DNA from: Sorghum bicolor
Taxonomy: Eukaryota; Streptophyta; Magnoliopsida; Poales; Poaceae
Assembly (NCBI RefSeq): GCF_000003195.3
Contig: NC_012874.2
Location: 4,185,001-4,249,000, forward strand
DNA: 64,000 nt
Reading direction: 5' to 3'
This document shows positions 33,600 through 44,513 of the stretch, piece by piece. Every line of letters begins with the position of its first letter. Position 1 is the first letter of the stretch. The notes beneath the pieces are model-generated. The model ran no database searches and was not told where the DNA came from. It worked only from the letters and a program-made list of their open reading frames with translations. A program made the position numbers and the translations under genes.

Positions 33600-35041
33600 T
33601 ATTTGAAAAAAAATATATATATATATATATATGTATGTACAGGTATGTGCTCCGTTTATTTGAGACTCATAAAGACTATATATATATATATATTCAGTCA
33701 ATATTACTGGGAACGATGGCTCAACTCCCAGTTCAGATGCAATTTCCTTTGCATTAACCTTACTAGAAGCAAACCCATCATTTCTATAGGTTTCAAAGTA
33801 ATCCATTATGCCTTGTATCTGCTGCATTGTAGAATCAATGCACATAGATGGTGACTGCAACTTCTTGCTTACTTTATTGACAGCAAACAAAACATCATGC
33901 CAAATAACCATGCCAAATATAAATTCAAAGCTGCCAAGTACTTTAAATAAATTCTTTGCATCACTCCTGTCCTTTGCTTCTGCATCTTTATCTTTACTTA
34001 ATGCAAGTAAAGCTGCCCTTAGCTGAGGAGCTTGATATCTAATTGCTGCAACACTTTTAATACGACTCTCCCAACGTGTGTTGCACAAAGATTTCACAGT
34101 TAATCCATCAACATGATCAAGCAAAGACTTCCATCTTTTAGTAGAACCAGCAAGTAAGACATATATCCGTTGCACAATCCCAAAAAATGTATCAGCTTTG
34201 CTACAAGACTTTGCCATATCACAAAGAGTAAGATTAAGACTATGGCAAGCACATGGCATATACAAAGCTCTTGGATTTATATCACGCAAGCGACTTTGAA
34301 CCCCCTTGTATTTTCCTTTCATATTAGAACCATTATCATAACCTTGTCTCCTAATGTCATCAATATTAAGACCAAAGGACTTAATGGAATCAACCAAAAC
34401 TTTAAAGAGCCCAGAACCAGATGTGTCTTCTACCTTCAGGAAACCAAGAAAGTACTCACCTTCCATGAGTTCATACTGGTAATATGCTCAACACTAATTT
34501 CATGTTCCTTCAGCCTCTCATTGATATGTTTCCAATCTCTATACCCATCATTCCCCAATGAACTCTTGCACTTCTTAGAATTAAAAAGCTTACAGCAAAA
34601 GCAAAATACTTTATCCAAGTGTTTGGAATAAACTAGCCATTTTCTATCACATAGCTCTCCATTACTCATTTTTCTTTGATAATGAGAATATGCAAAATGC
34701 CTTAAATTATTATCGAAGGGGAATACAATATTATCTTCTCTTATGGGCCCCTTTTCAACTAATATATCCCTTGCTTTGTTATCAACATTATCCCAATTTC
34801 TTGGATCATAAATATCCATGTGACACACCAGTTCCTCATCAACACTAGTATTTTCCGTAGCATTTGAATTAAATATGTGTTCATCATTACTCACATTGAT
34901 TTCTTCCATTTCAATGCCAACATTGTCGTGAGAAGGATCTTCATCTTCTGGAACAATATGTGCTGGATCCTTCCAGACAACTATCGCCAACTGATTTGGA
35001 TCTCTTGAAATGTTTGAATTCTTCTTGAGAAACTTATGCAT
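33600..35041 (-). pseudogene. hAT-superfamily transposase (TTF zinc finger/DUF4371 type), decayed
   Basis: The minus-strand frame from 35041 encodes an acidic N-terminal region. It is followed by the TTF-type zinc-finger segment (VFCFCCKLFNS, then YRDWKHINERLKEHEISVEH). At about 34440-34466 the frame changes and the sequence jumps to the catalytic region (EYFLGFLKVEDTSGSGLF, QGYDNGSNMKG, CACHSLNLTLCDMA, CNTRWESRIKS). The roughly 100 residues usual in between are missing, so there is an internal deletion plus a frameshift. The C-terminal dimerisation part is lost in an AT microsatellite near 33610-33700. It is not functional. Autonomous relatives are common in grasses as TTF-type zinc-finger proteins. 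Confidence 0.8.
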
Positions 35042-35204
35042 AGAACCCCTCTGTGGCGCGCAGCGCGTCTGCCGCCGTCGGGGACGCAGGCGTTGGTTTC
35101 TCGTGAACGCTAGCTGCTGTAATGATTTTCTCTCTTATTTTAATACGGCCTCGATTCTGCTCAAGGAAGCCAGTTAATTTAGTACTAGTCCTAGTGCCGG
35201 TGTT

Positions 35205-35285
35205 GTATAATTTGGGGTGGGGCCCTGCCTAATTGGGGGCCCAGGGCGGCCGCCCCGCTTGCCCGTGTCCAAGGCCTGGTCCCAA
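35205..35285 (-). mobile_element. likely terminal/subterminal segment of the hAT element
   Basis: A GC-rich block (GGGGCCCTGCCTAATTGGGG, then GGGCGGCCGCCCCGCTTGCC) resembles the G/C-rich ends of TTF-type hAT elements and lies about 165 bp upstream of the transposase frame. An opposing end could not be found near 33.5 kb. Confidence 0.35.
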
Positions 35286-36311
35286 CGATACCTGCTGCTG
35301 CTGCTGCTGCCTCCCATAAATAACCGACGACCTACTGGCCTCCATCGGGATCCCAAACCAAAATATTGTCCATTCGGGGGCCAGCTTCATCCGTTCAGAG
35401 GGGGATACATCATTCCGTGTGATCAGCTGGATGCAATCCAGCTCAAGGTTGGGGGTATTTATCTTCTCTTCGGGCTCTGGGTGCTGGAGTGTCAGTACGT
35501 CTATCAGTTGGGACGAGCTAGGCTTGGATGGAACTCATCTGTTCATTCAAGAACAATGTACACATGACTGCTGCTTCTTCTATTGGAAGTTAGACAACAT
35601 GAGCATGGTATTCAAGAACAATGCATAGTTAGAAGTATAGTTCTATTCTATTCTTGCGGTACAATAAACTAGATAAAATACGGATCAGTACAAAAATGAT
35701 TACCTAATTAATTTGGATTGTTCAGGTAGCAGGCCATATTCTGTAGATGAGACTGTTTGTTTGTACACATAATAAATCCGTGAAAACCAAAGGACTAAGG
35801 AGATTACAAATAAATCTATGAAACCAAAGGACTAAGGAGATTGCAAATTAGTACTGTGACAATGTTTCTGTATTAGGTGATCACTTCTTTTTCAGAAATG
35901 TTATGTGAGCTTTACCTACAATACAGTTATGCAGTAGAGCTGAAAGTAGCTCTTGGTTTCATTATATATGAATAGTAATTTGAAAATGTTTCTTGATCAT
36001 TGCACCTGCTCAGTGCATTTGCTTCTTCTCCTTTTTTGTCGCGATCCTGCTAGTTGGTCGCGGTCTGATTTTCATGTGCATGCTGTTAGTGCTCTGTGCG
36101 TTCCTGCTAGTTTGGTTATATTAGTGTCGAGGAACTGAGAAAGCTTGTATGTGTGTTGCATATATTAATTTTCTTTAAAAAGTCTTTTTTTTTTGGCATA
36201 GCTGAAGCTTGCAACTCATTTTTGTAACATTAGCATGAATTATAAATTCTGAGTTGGACGGCTGGTTCTGAGGGCAGGGTTGTTGTTAATTGGTGTTAGG
36301 CAACCTAATAG

Positions 36312-36460
36312 AACAACAGCTACTACTTTAGTCAGTTCAGAATTTCAGATGCACACTGACTCGTGCAACGAGACCTAACAGAACAGTATCTACTTTAGAC
36401 GACCTGCTCATCTGCTGGTGCATCTGAAAATTCTGAACTGACTATATAGTAGCTGTTGTT
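36312..36460. repeat. inverted repeat with 44-nt arms (foldback)
   Basis: The arm at 36312-36355 (AACAACAGCTACTACTTTAG, then TCAGTTCAGAATTTCAGATG) pairs with 36417-36460, with only a few mismatches and one bulge around a spacer of about 61 nt. No target duplication is visible outside the arms. Confidence 0.7.
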
Positions 36461-36796
36461 ACTCAGTTAAGCTATTACTCTGTTTTGCTGTTTTATTATG
36501 TTTTTCTGGCATGAGGATGCACTGGTTAGTAAGCATTCATAACATCCCAATTAACAGCACCTGATGCTAGCATAAATGTCCCATTCCATCGACTAATAGT
36601 GAATTTTCTCATCTAATTGCAGGGTTGATTCTGTATGTTCTGGCCTGCTGGTGCTGGTTGTGACTTGTGAGGGTAGTGGATTTATGCCTAGACACTCAAA
36701 AATTCTCTTTTGTTATGTAAGATTAATGCAAGCTGTAGCTTGGTCGTAAACATATAAACTCTTGTATGTTTTCTTGGGTTGCTTAACATTCATCTG

Positions 36797-36970
36797 AAGC
36801 CAACGGTGATGAATAGCTTTCTGGTAGATCAAAGTTCTATCTGTTTGGCTACCCTATGAGATGATGAAGAGTCTGTATGCTCGGAAGCCAATGGTGATGA
36901 GTAGCTTTCTGTTGGATCAAAGTTCACCTGTTTGGTTACCCTAGGAGATGAAGAGTTTGTGTGCTTTGAA
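36797..36970 (+). repeat. 88-bp imperfect tandem duplication
   Basis: AAGCCAACGGTGATGAATAG (36797) and AAGCCAATGGTGATGAGTAG (36885) begin two consecutive copies. They share GCTTTCTG, GATCAAAGTTC, CTGTTTGG and ACCCTA blocks. Confidence 0.75.
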
Positions 36971-37120
36971 GTTTGAATTAGTAAATTAATTGATCTTTTC
37001 TATCCAATGCGGGTATTGTACCGTTGAAACATTATTTGGGGGTAGATCAAGATATTTATGTTAACGTAAAATTCAGCAGCTGTAGTTTGCTATAGCCCCA
37101 TTTAATTTCGCTATTAGCTA

Positions 37121-37380
37121 CTCCCTCCATTCTAAAATTATAAGTCATTTCAAGAATCTTGGAGAGTCAAAGCATTTTTAAGTTTGATAAAAATTATAGA
37201 GAAAAATACAAAGATTTGTAACATAAAGTGAGTATACTATGAAAATATAATTAAGAAAGAATTTAACGATACTTAGTTGGTAGCATAATAATTATTATTT
37301 TATTATATAAATTTGGTCAAATTTATGATAGTTTGACTCTTTAAGATTTTGGAATGCCTTATAATTTGGGATGGAGGGAG
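37121..37380. mobile_element. Stowaway MITE
   Basis: CTCCCTCCATTCTAAAATTATAAG at the left is inverted as CTTATAATTTGGGATGGAGGGAG at the right, with TA on both sides. Length 260 bp. The ends are close to the grass Stowaway consensus. Confidence 0.85.
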
Positions 37381-37660
37381 TATTTTAGATGTCATTCGCT
37401 AAATACCACAGCTGGAGATTTAAAATGTTGGGCATAACGCATCAAAGCGCCCTTCTGCTGGTTCTAGGTCACTGACTGCCTGTATTCATTTCTTTACAAC
37501 TCTTTTTGTTATGCATGCGGTTTATGTTTATATAGTCGAGCACATCCAAATGAGGAAATGACCATCAAAGCCGCTCACAAAGAACTCCTGGCCACGGCAG
37601 ACTGATCAGGTTCGATTATACTCACTTTGACAGTTTGCAAGCTGCGATGACAGTTTCTAA

Positions 37661-37990
37661 GGCCGTGTTTAGTTCGAGGCCGAAAAATCTTTAGGTGTTA
37701 CATGAGGATGTCGCATAAAATGTTCGAATACTAATAGAAAAAAATACAGAATCTGTTAAGAAACCACGAGGCAAATTTATTAAGGCTAATTAATCTGGCA
37801 TTAGCACATGTGTCACTGTAGTAAATAATGTCTAATCATGGATTAGTTAGGCTTAAAAAATTTGTCTCGCAAATCCAATTATACAGTACAATTAGTTTTT
37901 TTATTTTATCTAAATTTAATACTTCATGCATATGTCCAAAGATTCAATGAGATAGGGTGAAAAGTTTTTGGGTGGCAACTAAATAAGGCC
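37661..37990 (+). mobile_element. GGCCTTGTTTAG-related MITE, long variant
   Basis: GGCCGTGTTTAGTTCG to CAACTAAATAAGGCC, 330 bp, with a perfect TAA duplication. It is longer than the usual 243 bp and carries extra sequence after the left end. Confidence 0.75.
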
Positions 37991-38231
37991 TAAGGCAATA
38001 CTTGAATTTTCGGTCTTTATAATCATTTTCGTCAAGAACACTGATGCTTTATGCAATCAATACTGCTTGATTTTTAAAACTTGTTTCACACGCTAGATGC
38101 AAACACAGTCAGAACACTGAAAGCTGATGCAAATTCAGTATCAGATTGTTCCTTTACTGGCGACACTACACATAGCAGTTTTTCCTATCGTAGGTGTTGC
38201 TTGTGACAGTGAACATGGACTGCTAGAACAT

Positions 38232-40200
38232 CTATGCAGCCACAGGGTGGTCCTTCAAGAAACTGACCAGGAGATCATTCACCTTGTCCGGGAACTGCTC
38301 CTGAACGAAATGGCTTCCTTCAGGGATGTAGGTGATCTTTAGGTCCGGTGTGAATTTCTCCATGATGCCATCTTTCAAAACGGACTCAACACCAGGGAAC
38401 TTGAACACATAGTCTTTCTCCCCCATGACAACAAACACTGGGACTTGGAATCTTGGATCTTCAATTGGCATCCTTTTATGGAGCGACCTGTCAAATGCAG
38501 CATATCACACCTTGATTTTTCAAAACCCACAAAACAAATACCATGGTTGGCCCAGTTGCTATTATTACCTATATGGCATTTCCATTGGATACCGGAAACC
38601 CGATTTCTCATAGAGTGAAGCATACACAGCTAGATCATCCTCAGTCAACCACTCTGGAAGAGGTGTTGACAAGTCTGCAAGGTCCATAATCTCTTGGCCT
38701 TCTTTTGCTATTGGTATTTCGCTCCTAGAGAAGAGCACGTAGATGGTCCGAACAACTCTCTTCACATCATACCGGCCAAAATCAGCCTCTGCTCTTCCTG
38801 GTTCCTACAAGAACAAGGTTCCCCTGTCATTGTTTTCTGTCACTCTGCTCAATTTGGCAAAGGTGATTATATATATATTTTTCAGATTAGAGAACAACCC
38901 GCCAGCGCAAAATGTAGAAGCCTTCTGGCAAGCTGGTGAAGGATGAGCCACCGTGAAGGAAGGGGATCCCCAAACACATGACACCACATGTGCGGCTAGG
39001 GTGACGAAGAGCAAAGTCATAGGCTGGCATGGCTCCGAAATCCTTCGCCACAAGGAAAGCCTGGCACGACTCACAAAGTCACAAGGTAAGATTCTTTTCT
39101 TGAGAAATTATACTGTGATTGGAAATTATTTGATTCAACTGAACTAACGACTTAATAGAAGCTTGGCAGATAAACAAAATAGGCAAAGCTTAGTCTGTTG
39201 GACAATAGAACTCCCATGAAGGTTTCTCTAAGAAATACAAATGAATTTCTATCTTTTTTTGTCTTCCATTTCCCACATTATTTTGAATAAAATAAAACTG
39301 CCAAGAGGTTGGATTGAAAATGTTCCTCTTTATTTTCTTCAATCTGAATATACACACTAAGTATGTTTTCCTGACAAATCATATCGTCACATGAGATGGA
39401 AAACAGTGGTGAAGGGATTCTACATGCTGTAACTTTCTGATGGTAAACATGCCCCTACAATTGCACAAACTTGACAGTACTTTTCCTTAAGAACCTACTT
39501 CATCCACGATATATTTTTTTATTTTTTTCCCCTTGCATATCGTTTGAGAAATTCATTCGAAATCTTTCAAAATAAATAGCCATGTCAGAACATTCTTACA
39601 TGGTTCCTGTCCACCCATCATTGCCAATCGCAGTATCATAATTCATATCAGATAGGCTAACAGTAACAAGTCGCACCGAAGTACTGAGCCAACAACTACC
39701 CACCAAAAATTTCCGCAACCAAGACCAAACCCAAGAACTTGCCACTGCGATTCTAACAAAAATCAGTATTACCTTGGGAATGGAGAGAGCATCGAGGATT
39801 GCGAGGAGATCCTCCACCAGGTCGTCGTACGACGCGGCCTCCGCCTCCGGCGGCTGGTCCGAGAGCCCGTACCCTCGCCAGTCCGGCGCGACGGCGCGGT
39901 ACCCGGCGGCGGCCACGGCCAGCATCTGGTGGCGCCACGAGTACCATATCTCCGGGAACCCGTGCAGGAACACCACCGTGCCCAGCTCGCCTGCAGCAAA
40001 AACGAGACGGCGACAGGAGAGGTGTCGCTATGCTTCAATCTCGAGCGCATGCGCACCGGGCTTTAGCAGAGGAAGCTTGAGCCCACCGGCCGGCGAGGAA
40101 GAGAGCAGAGCAGATGCGAACCTTTGCCTGCTTGGGCCACGTGGAGGCTGAGGCCTCGGATCGGGAGATGGCTGTGCTTGATTTGCTGCTCCATGTTCAT
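38232..40200 (-). CDS. soluble epoxide hydrolase (alpha/beta hydrolase)
   Basis: Five exons (minus strand): 40122-40200, 39773-39990, 38899-39060, 38569-38804 and 38232-38487. They give 316 residues with consistent GT-AG phases, the usual length of plant soluble epoxide hydrolases. These enzymes open epoxides, such as those of fatty acids, to diols in the cytosol. The oxyanion-hole motif is HGFP (36-39). The predicted nucleophile is Asp106 in VAKDFGAMPAYDF, where most relatives have DWG. A cap domain follows with plausible Tyr residues. The acid Asp257 (GEKDYVF) and the general base His291 (EGSHFVQEQ) complete the triad. There is no targeting signal. The start is the first ATG of MNMEQQIKHSHLPIRG; a second ATG two codons later is equally possible. 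The left edge of the Harbinger element begins about 400 bp upstream of its start codon. Confidence 0.88.
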
Positions 40201-40604
40201 GGCCACTTCTTTGCAGATTTGTGAGGGTGGACTTTTGGAGAGAAGGCTGAAGGTACTTCAGAAGTCCAGAGTTCAGAGCAAGTGTGCACATAAGGCTTAT
40301 GTAAGGGGCAAAATTGTCTTTTCAGTTTTTCTCCTTTTTGAATAACTGCCTTGTGTGCTTAACTGCAAATATTAATTTTTACTGATTTATTGTCAGAGAA
40401 AAAACAGTATTGTTGAATAGCTATAGATAAGCTCAAGCGAACATGAGGCCTACATAGCGTAAGAACACCACTAATAAAGACATATATGTTTATATGTTTA
40501 TGTTCGCTATCTATTTTTCTCTAATATATTATTTTCCCTACACATCTCTCTCTTCGTAGCTGATGCCCCTACACATCTCTCTCTTCCCTACACATTTTTC
40601 TCTA
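40201..40604. other. promoter region of the epoxide hydrolase gene
   Basis: Short spacer between the minus-strand epoxide hydrolase start and the Harbinger element. A near-palindrome CATAAGGCTTATG lies near 40288. No other feature was recognised. Confidence 0.45.
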
Positions 40605-40759
40605 GTTTGGTTGTTGGTTTTGTCTTCTAAGCCAGGCCATCCAAGGCCTCCGTACATGGGCTAGCCTGGCTCCCAGAAAACGGAGGGGGCGGCCGTTTTC
40701 TGGGGCCTGGCTTGGGCCAGCCTCGACGAAGCGCCCACAGTGGCTCTCACTGGCCACTG

Positions 40760-40767
40760 TATAAAAT
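40760..40767 (+). promoter_or_regulatory. TATA box of the Harbinger transposase
   Basis: TATAAAAT sits before a GC/CT-rich leader. A leader exon probably ends at 40918 (donor GTAAGC). It is followed by an intron whose acceptor (TTTAG at 41406-41410) lies four bases before the transposase ATG. Confidence 0.55.
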
Positions 40768-41414
40768 CGGCCGCTCACCGCCCCGCTAGGGTTTCCCAAG
40801 CACTGTTCACACGCTCGGCCGCGGCGCCAGTCCTCTCTCTCGCTCGTGCTCTCGCCCCCGTCCTCCTCCGTCCTCGTCGCGCCCCAGCCGGTGGCGGCGC
40901 ACCTCCTCCTCCCCTCTGGTAAGCGATTTGGGTCACTGGTACGCGGCGCGCTGCCCCTCTCCGTCGCATGTACTCCTTTCTTTCCTCTCTTGTTCTGATT
41001 GGCCATGCTCTTGTTGTGGATGCTGCGATTGATTGTTGTGTTTACTGGTTTGGTCAGTTTCTATTGCTCTAGTTCTCGATTTTCATTGTGCGAGCTTTCG
41101 ATCTATGTGCATCATGGATTAGGGTTGCATTGTGTGTGACCAAATGTCGAATCTTTGCTGAGCTTTGGAGAACTGGTCAATGATTTGGTAATGGATCTGG
41201 GTGGCGCAGCATGTTCTGTCGCAGCCGATCCTAAAACTGACTAGGGTTTAGTTCATACTGCTGCTCCTTTGTATTATTAATTGGTTCCCCATTCTAAGAT
41301 ATCCCATTTGGTTAGCCGTTTGTACCTATCTGATCTGGGTGGCGCATCAGTTTGGTGTCGCAGCCGATCGTTGCCTATGTTGTACTAATTATAGTTTATT
41401 TATTGTTTAGCTCC

Positions 41415-42759
41415 ATGGATCCTTCAATTAGGCGTCGCAGGCTCATTGTTAGGGGTGCTGCAATGGTTGCTGTGATGAGTGCTTGGTTCTTTATTAGATT
41501 CAGACGGATGACATCCCGTGGAGAGGGATTACCTGTGGCCCCATGTCTGTCAGAGACCAAGAGAGGGCAGCAAACCTTAGGTTCATTCATGACAGTAATG
41601 ACACTTCTTGTGTGGAGCTTCTTAGGATGAAGAGAGCCCCTTTCTTCCAACTTTGTAACCTGTTTCGCACTAGGGGCCTGCTAAGAGATAGCATTAACTC
41701 ACAGATTGAAGAGCAAGTTGCTATGTTCCTATTAGTAGTTGGCCATAACACAAGGTTTAGGGTCATCAAGCACACTTTCAGAAGGTCAACTGAAACCATC
41801 AGTAGATATTTCCAGGAAGTGTTGTATGCTGTTGGTGAACTGAGAAATGAAATGATTGTTGCCCCAGCTAGCTCTGTCCACCCAAAAATTCAGGGCAGCA
41901 GAAGGTGTAATCCCTTCTTCAAGGTGGGACTTTGTCACTTCAGCTATTCCATAGTCACTGTTAGGAGTTAGATGTTGATGAATTTGTTTTCTTTAGGATT
42001 GTGTAGGGGCCATTGATGGAACACATGTGTTGGCTAGAGTTCCTGAAAGACATAGAGCGGCTTTCATGGGCAGGAAGCATACTACCACCCAAAATGTCAT
42101 GGCTGCAGTTGATTTTGACCTAAGGTTTACTTATGTGTTAGCTGGCTGGGAAGGATCAACACATGATGCTAGAATCCTAGCTCATGCATTGGAGAAGGAT
42201 GATGGTCTTAAGGTACCAACAGGTATGTTGGTACTTTCTTAGTTTTTATACCGGGCAGTAGAAGAGTTTAGAGTCCCACCATTCTAACATTGTCGTTCTT
42301 TCCTCATCTCTAGGCAAATTCTATCTTATCGATGCTGGTTATGCCGTGAGGCCTGGGTTTCTGCCCCCCTACCGAGGCACAAGATATCATCTCAGTGAAT
42401 TTGGAGTGAGGAGGCCCCAGAATCCTAGAGAGTTGTTCAATCTGAGGCATTCTTCCTTGAGGGTGACAGTAGAAAGGGCATTTGGGTCTCTTAAGAATAG
42501 GTTTAGGATACTTGACAACAAGCCATTTCACCCATACAAAACCCAAGTTAAGCTAGTCCTAGCCTGTTGTATACTTCACAACTGGATACTCAGGTATGGT
42601 GTTGATGAAATCATTCCTACCGAAGAGAATTGGGTGCCCAATGGTGTTAATCAGCATGGCCCTAGTGACAATGACATGGACAACATCACTTGGGCAGCAA
42701 AGAGGGATACTTGGGCCAACCAGATGTGGGAAACTAGGAATGGGGTGCACTCAAACTAG
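41415..42759 (+). pseudogene. PIF/Harbinger DDE transposase, frameshifted
   Basis: The model is 41415-41923, 41997-42222 and 42314-42759 with GT-AG introns. The N-terminus (MDPSIRRRRLIVRGAA) is in one frame. Near 41500-41545 the reading shifts to the frame carrying GPMSVRDQERAANLRFIHDS, then the helix-turn-helix region (EEQVAMFLLVVGHNTRFRVI). The DDE_Tnp_4 catalytic core keeps Asp in AIDGTH, Asp in STHDARI and Glu in VERAFGSLKNRF. The order, introns and length (about 390 residues) fit plant PIF-like transposases, which cut and paste elements at TWA sites with a Myb-like partner. The frameshift, if real, prevents full-length protein from this copy. An unrecognised small intron near 41520 is a less likely alternative. 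Confidence 0.85.
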
Positions 42760-43229
42760 AATTGGGCAGCAGTATGAATGAACTCTATTATGTCAGACTA
42801 GTGTTTTATGTATGAGACCATTTCCTAAGGCAATGATGCCATTTTTCATGTAATTTCTAGAGATGTTTTATTTGATATTATTTGATGTTTTATATGTGAA
42901 TGCAGTGGCCAGGGAACTTTAAGCCTACATTGGGCAGCATGTAACTGGGACACAGGTGTACAACCATCTGCGCAAATGGAGGACAAAGTGGGTGAAGATC
43001 TGTAGGCTAAAAGACTTAAGTGGAGCCAACTGGGATGAAGACTTGTGCATGATAACTCTAGACCCAGAACACTACCATGGCCATGTTAGGGTAAGGGTTT
43101 CTCTGGAATGTTAGTTTCTGTAATATCAATGTACTTACTAACTAAGTTCCTTGTGTAGGACATGCAAAGGATGTTGAGTTCCTCAATGTTCCTATTGTTA
43201 ACTACCAGTACATGCAGACCATTTTTGTG

Positions 43230-43234
43230 CTGGT
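43230..43234. repeat. left target-site duplication CTGGT
   Basis: Identical to 50946-50950. It marks insertion into the Harbinger Myb-like ORF. Confidence 0.9.
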
Positions 43235-44513
43235 TGTTGGGTATTTTAAACGCAAACAGAAAAATCCGCAAGCGCACGGATACCGATATAGCCTTCACCC
43301 GGGAGTATTCCAGAGTATCGATTTTCCACAGGGAACGTGAGTGTACTAATTAAGAATCAAGATCGCCCAAGGATAACTATATAATTGTTTTTGGTGGGAA
43401 GAGAGGAAGTTTCTTGAGAGTTCTCTAGTTGATCTAAGAATCAAGAATTACTTCAAGATTATATATATCGGGACATCAGAGCACTAACCACAGAAAGAGA
43501 TGAGAAGGGGGCTAGGAAGGTCTGACTACGGTCCTACAAACACCGATCCGAACGTGGTGGAATACATCGACCGTAAGGGCTGTCACTACCCTAGGGCTAC
43601 CACAACAATCCGCAGGATTGGGTGCAATTCCAGGTAATTGCAAGACTAAACACCACGTCTAATCTATTAATTACTACTCTAGCGTTATAAAGACTAGAGC
43701 ACTTGATGCAAGTGGGAATCCAATAAATAACTTGAATGTAAATAAAAGTAATGAAAGAACTCTGGAATTATGAATTGAAGAACCTGGAGAACGATGAAGA
43801 ACGAACCAGATGCTGCAAAAGTATAATGTTGAGGAAGATCCGACAGATCCGGCTCCTCCTCCGCTCTCCTCTTCTCTCTCCCTATTTTCTAGATTACAAC
43901 TAGAACTAACTAGAACTAGAACTAGAGGAACGAAAACTAGAACTAGATGAACTAGAACTAGATCTAGATGAACTAGAGGTAGAACTAGAAGAACTAGAGG
44001 GATCCTCTCTACTTGGATGAAGAATTGAAACCCTAACTTTGATTCTGTAGAAGAGGTATGATCTCCAGGGGCCAGGGGGTCTGGTTTTATAGTCCCTTCA
44101 AGTGAATATGGGCCGTTGGATCAAACCGACATTGATTGAACGGTTATCCTTGATCCTTTAGGTCGGTGGAGCATGATCTCCGAGTTGTACTCTGATTGGG
44201 CAGAATAGGTGGGCGGGCGCCCTCAGGACTTGGGCGGGCGCCCTGTCCCTGAGCCCTCTCGGCCTCCGCTTCGGTCCCGTGGCTTCTGGAGTCTTCTAGA
44301 TGATAGAAAATTGTGCGGCACGTTAATATCTCTATGTAAACCCGACGTGTGGGCCTTTCTTCCGTATTTCTTGATAACCCCCTGCAGAAATAGACAAACA
44401 CCAAAACTCGTGGAATTCTGTCCGATAAAACCCTAAGTCTAGGTGTTGGTTGCATTTGGACCCTTTTCTATGATTAGTTGATGGTTAAATATGAGCATTA
44501 ATGACCGTCAACA
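43235..44513 (-). repeat. LTR (3' LTR in element orientation)
   Basis: 1279 bp, TG...CA. It includes a GAACTA-rich tandem array at about 43905-44010 and a duplicated GGGCGGGCGCCCT motif (about 44211-44243). Confidence 0.9.

Larger units (their letters stand above)
35286..38231. other. intergenic, no gene recognised; several repeats
   Basis: A foldback (36312-36460), an 88-bp tandem duplication (36797-36970), a Stowaway MITE and a GGCCGTGTTTAG MITE are listed separately. AACCAAAGGACTAAGGAGATT is also repeated (35787 and 35822). There is no ORF with domain content. Confidence 0.5.

Noticed and set aside
36312..36460. Foldback as a definite microRNA gene
   Set aside because: No mature sequence recognised and no expression data; kept only as a structural finding.
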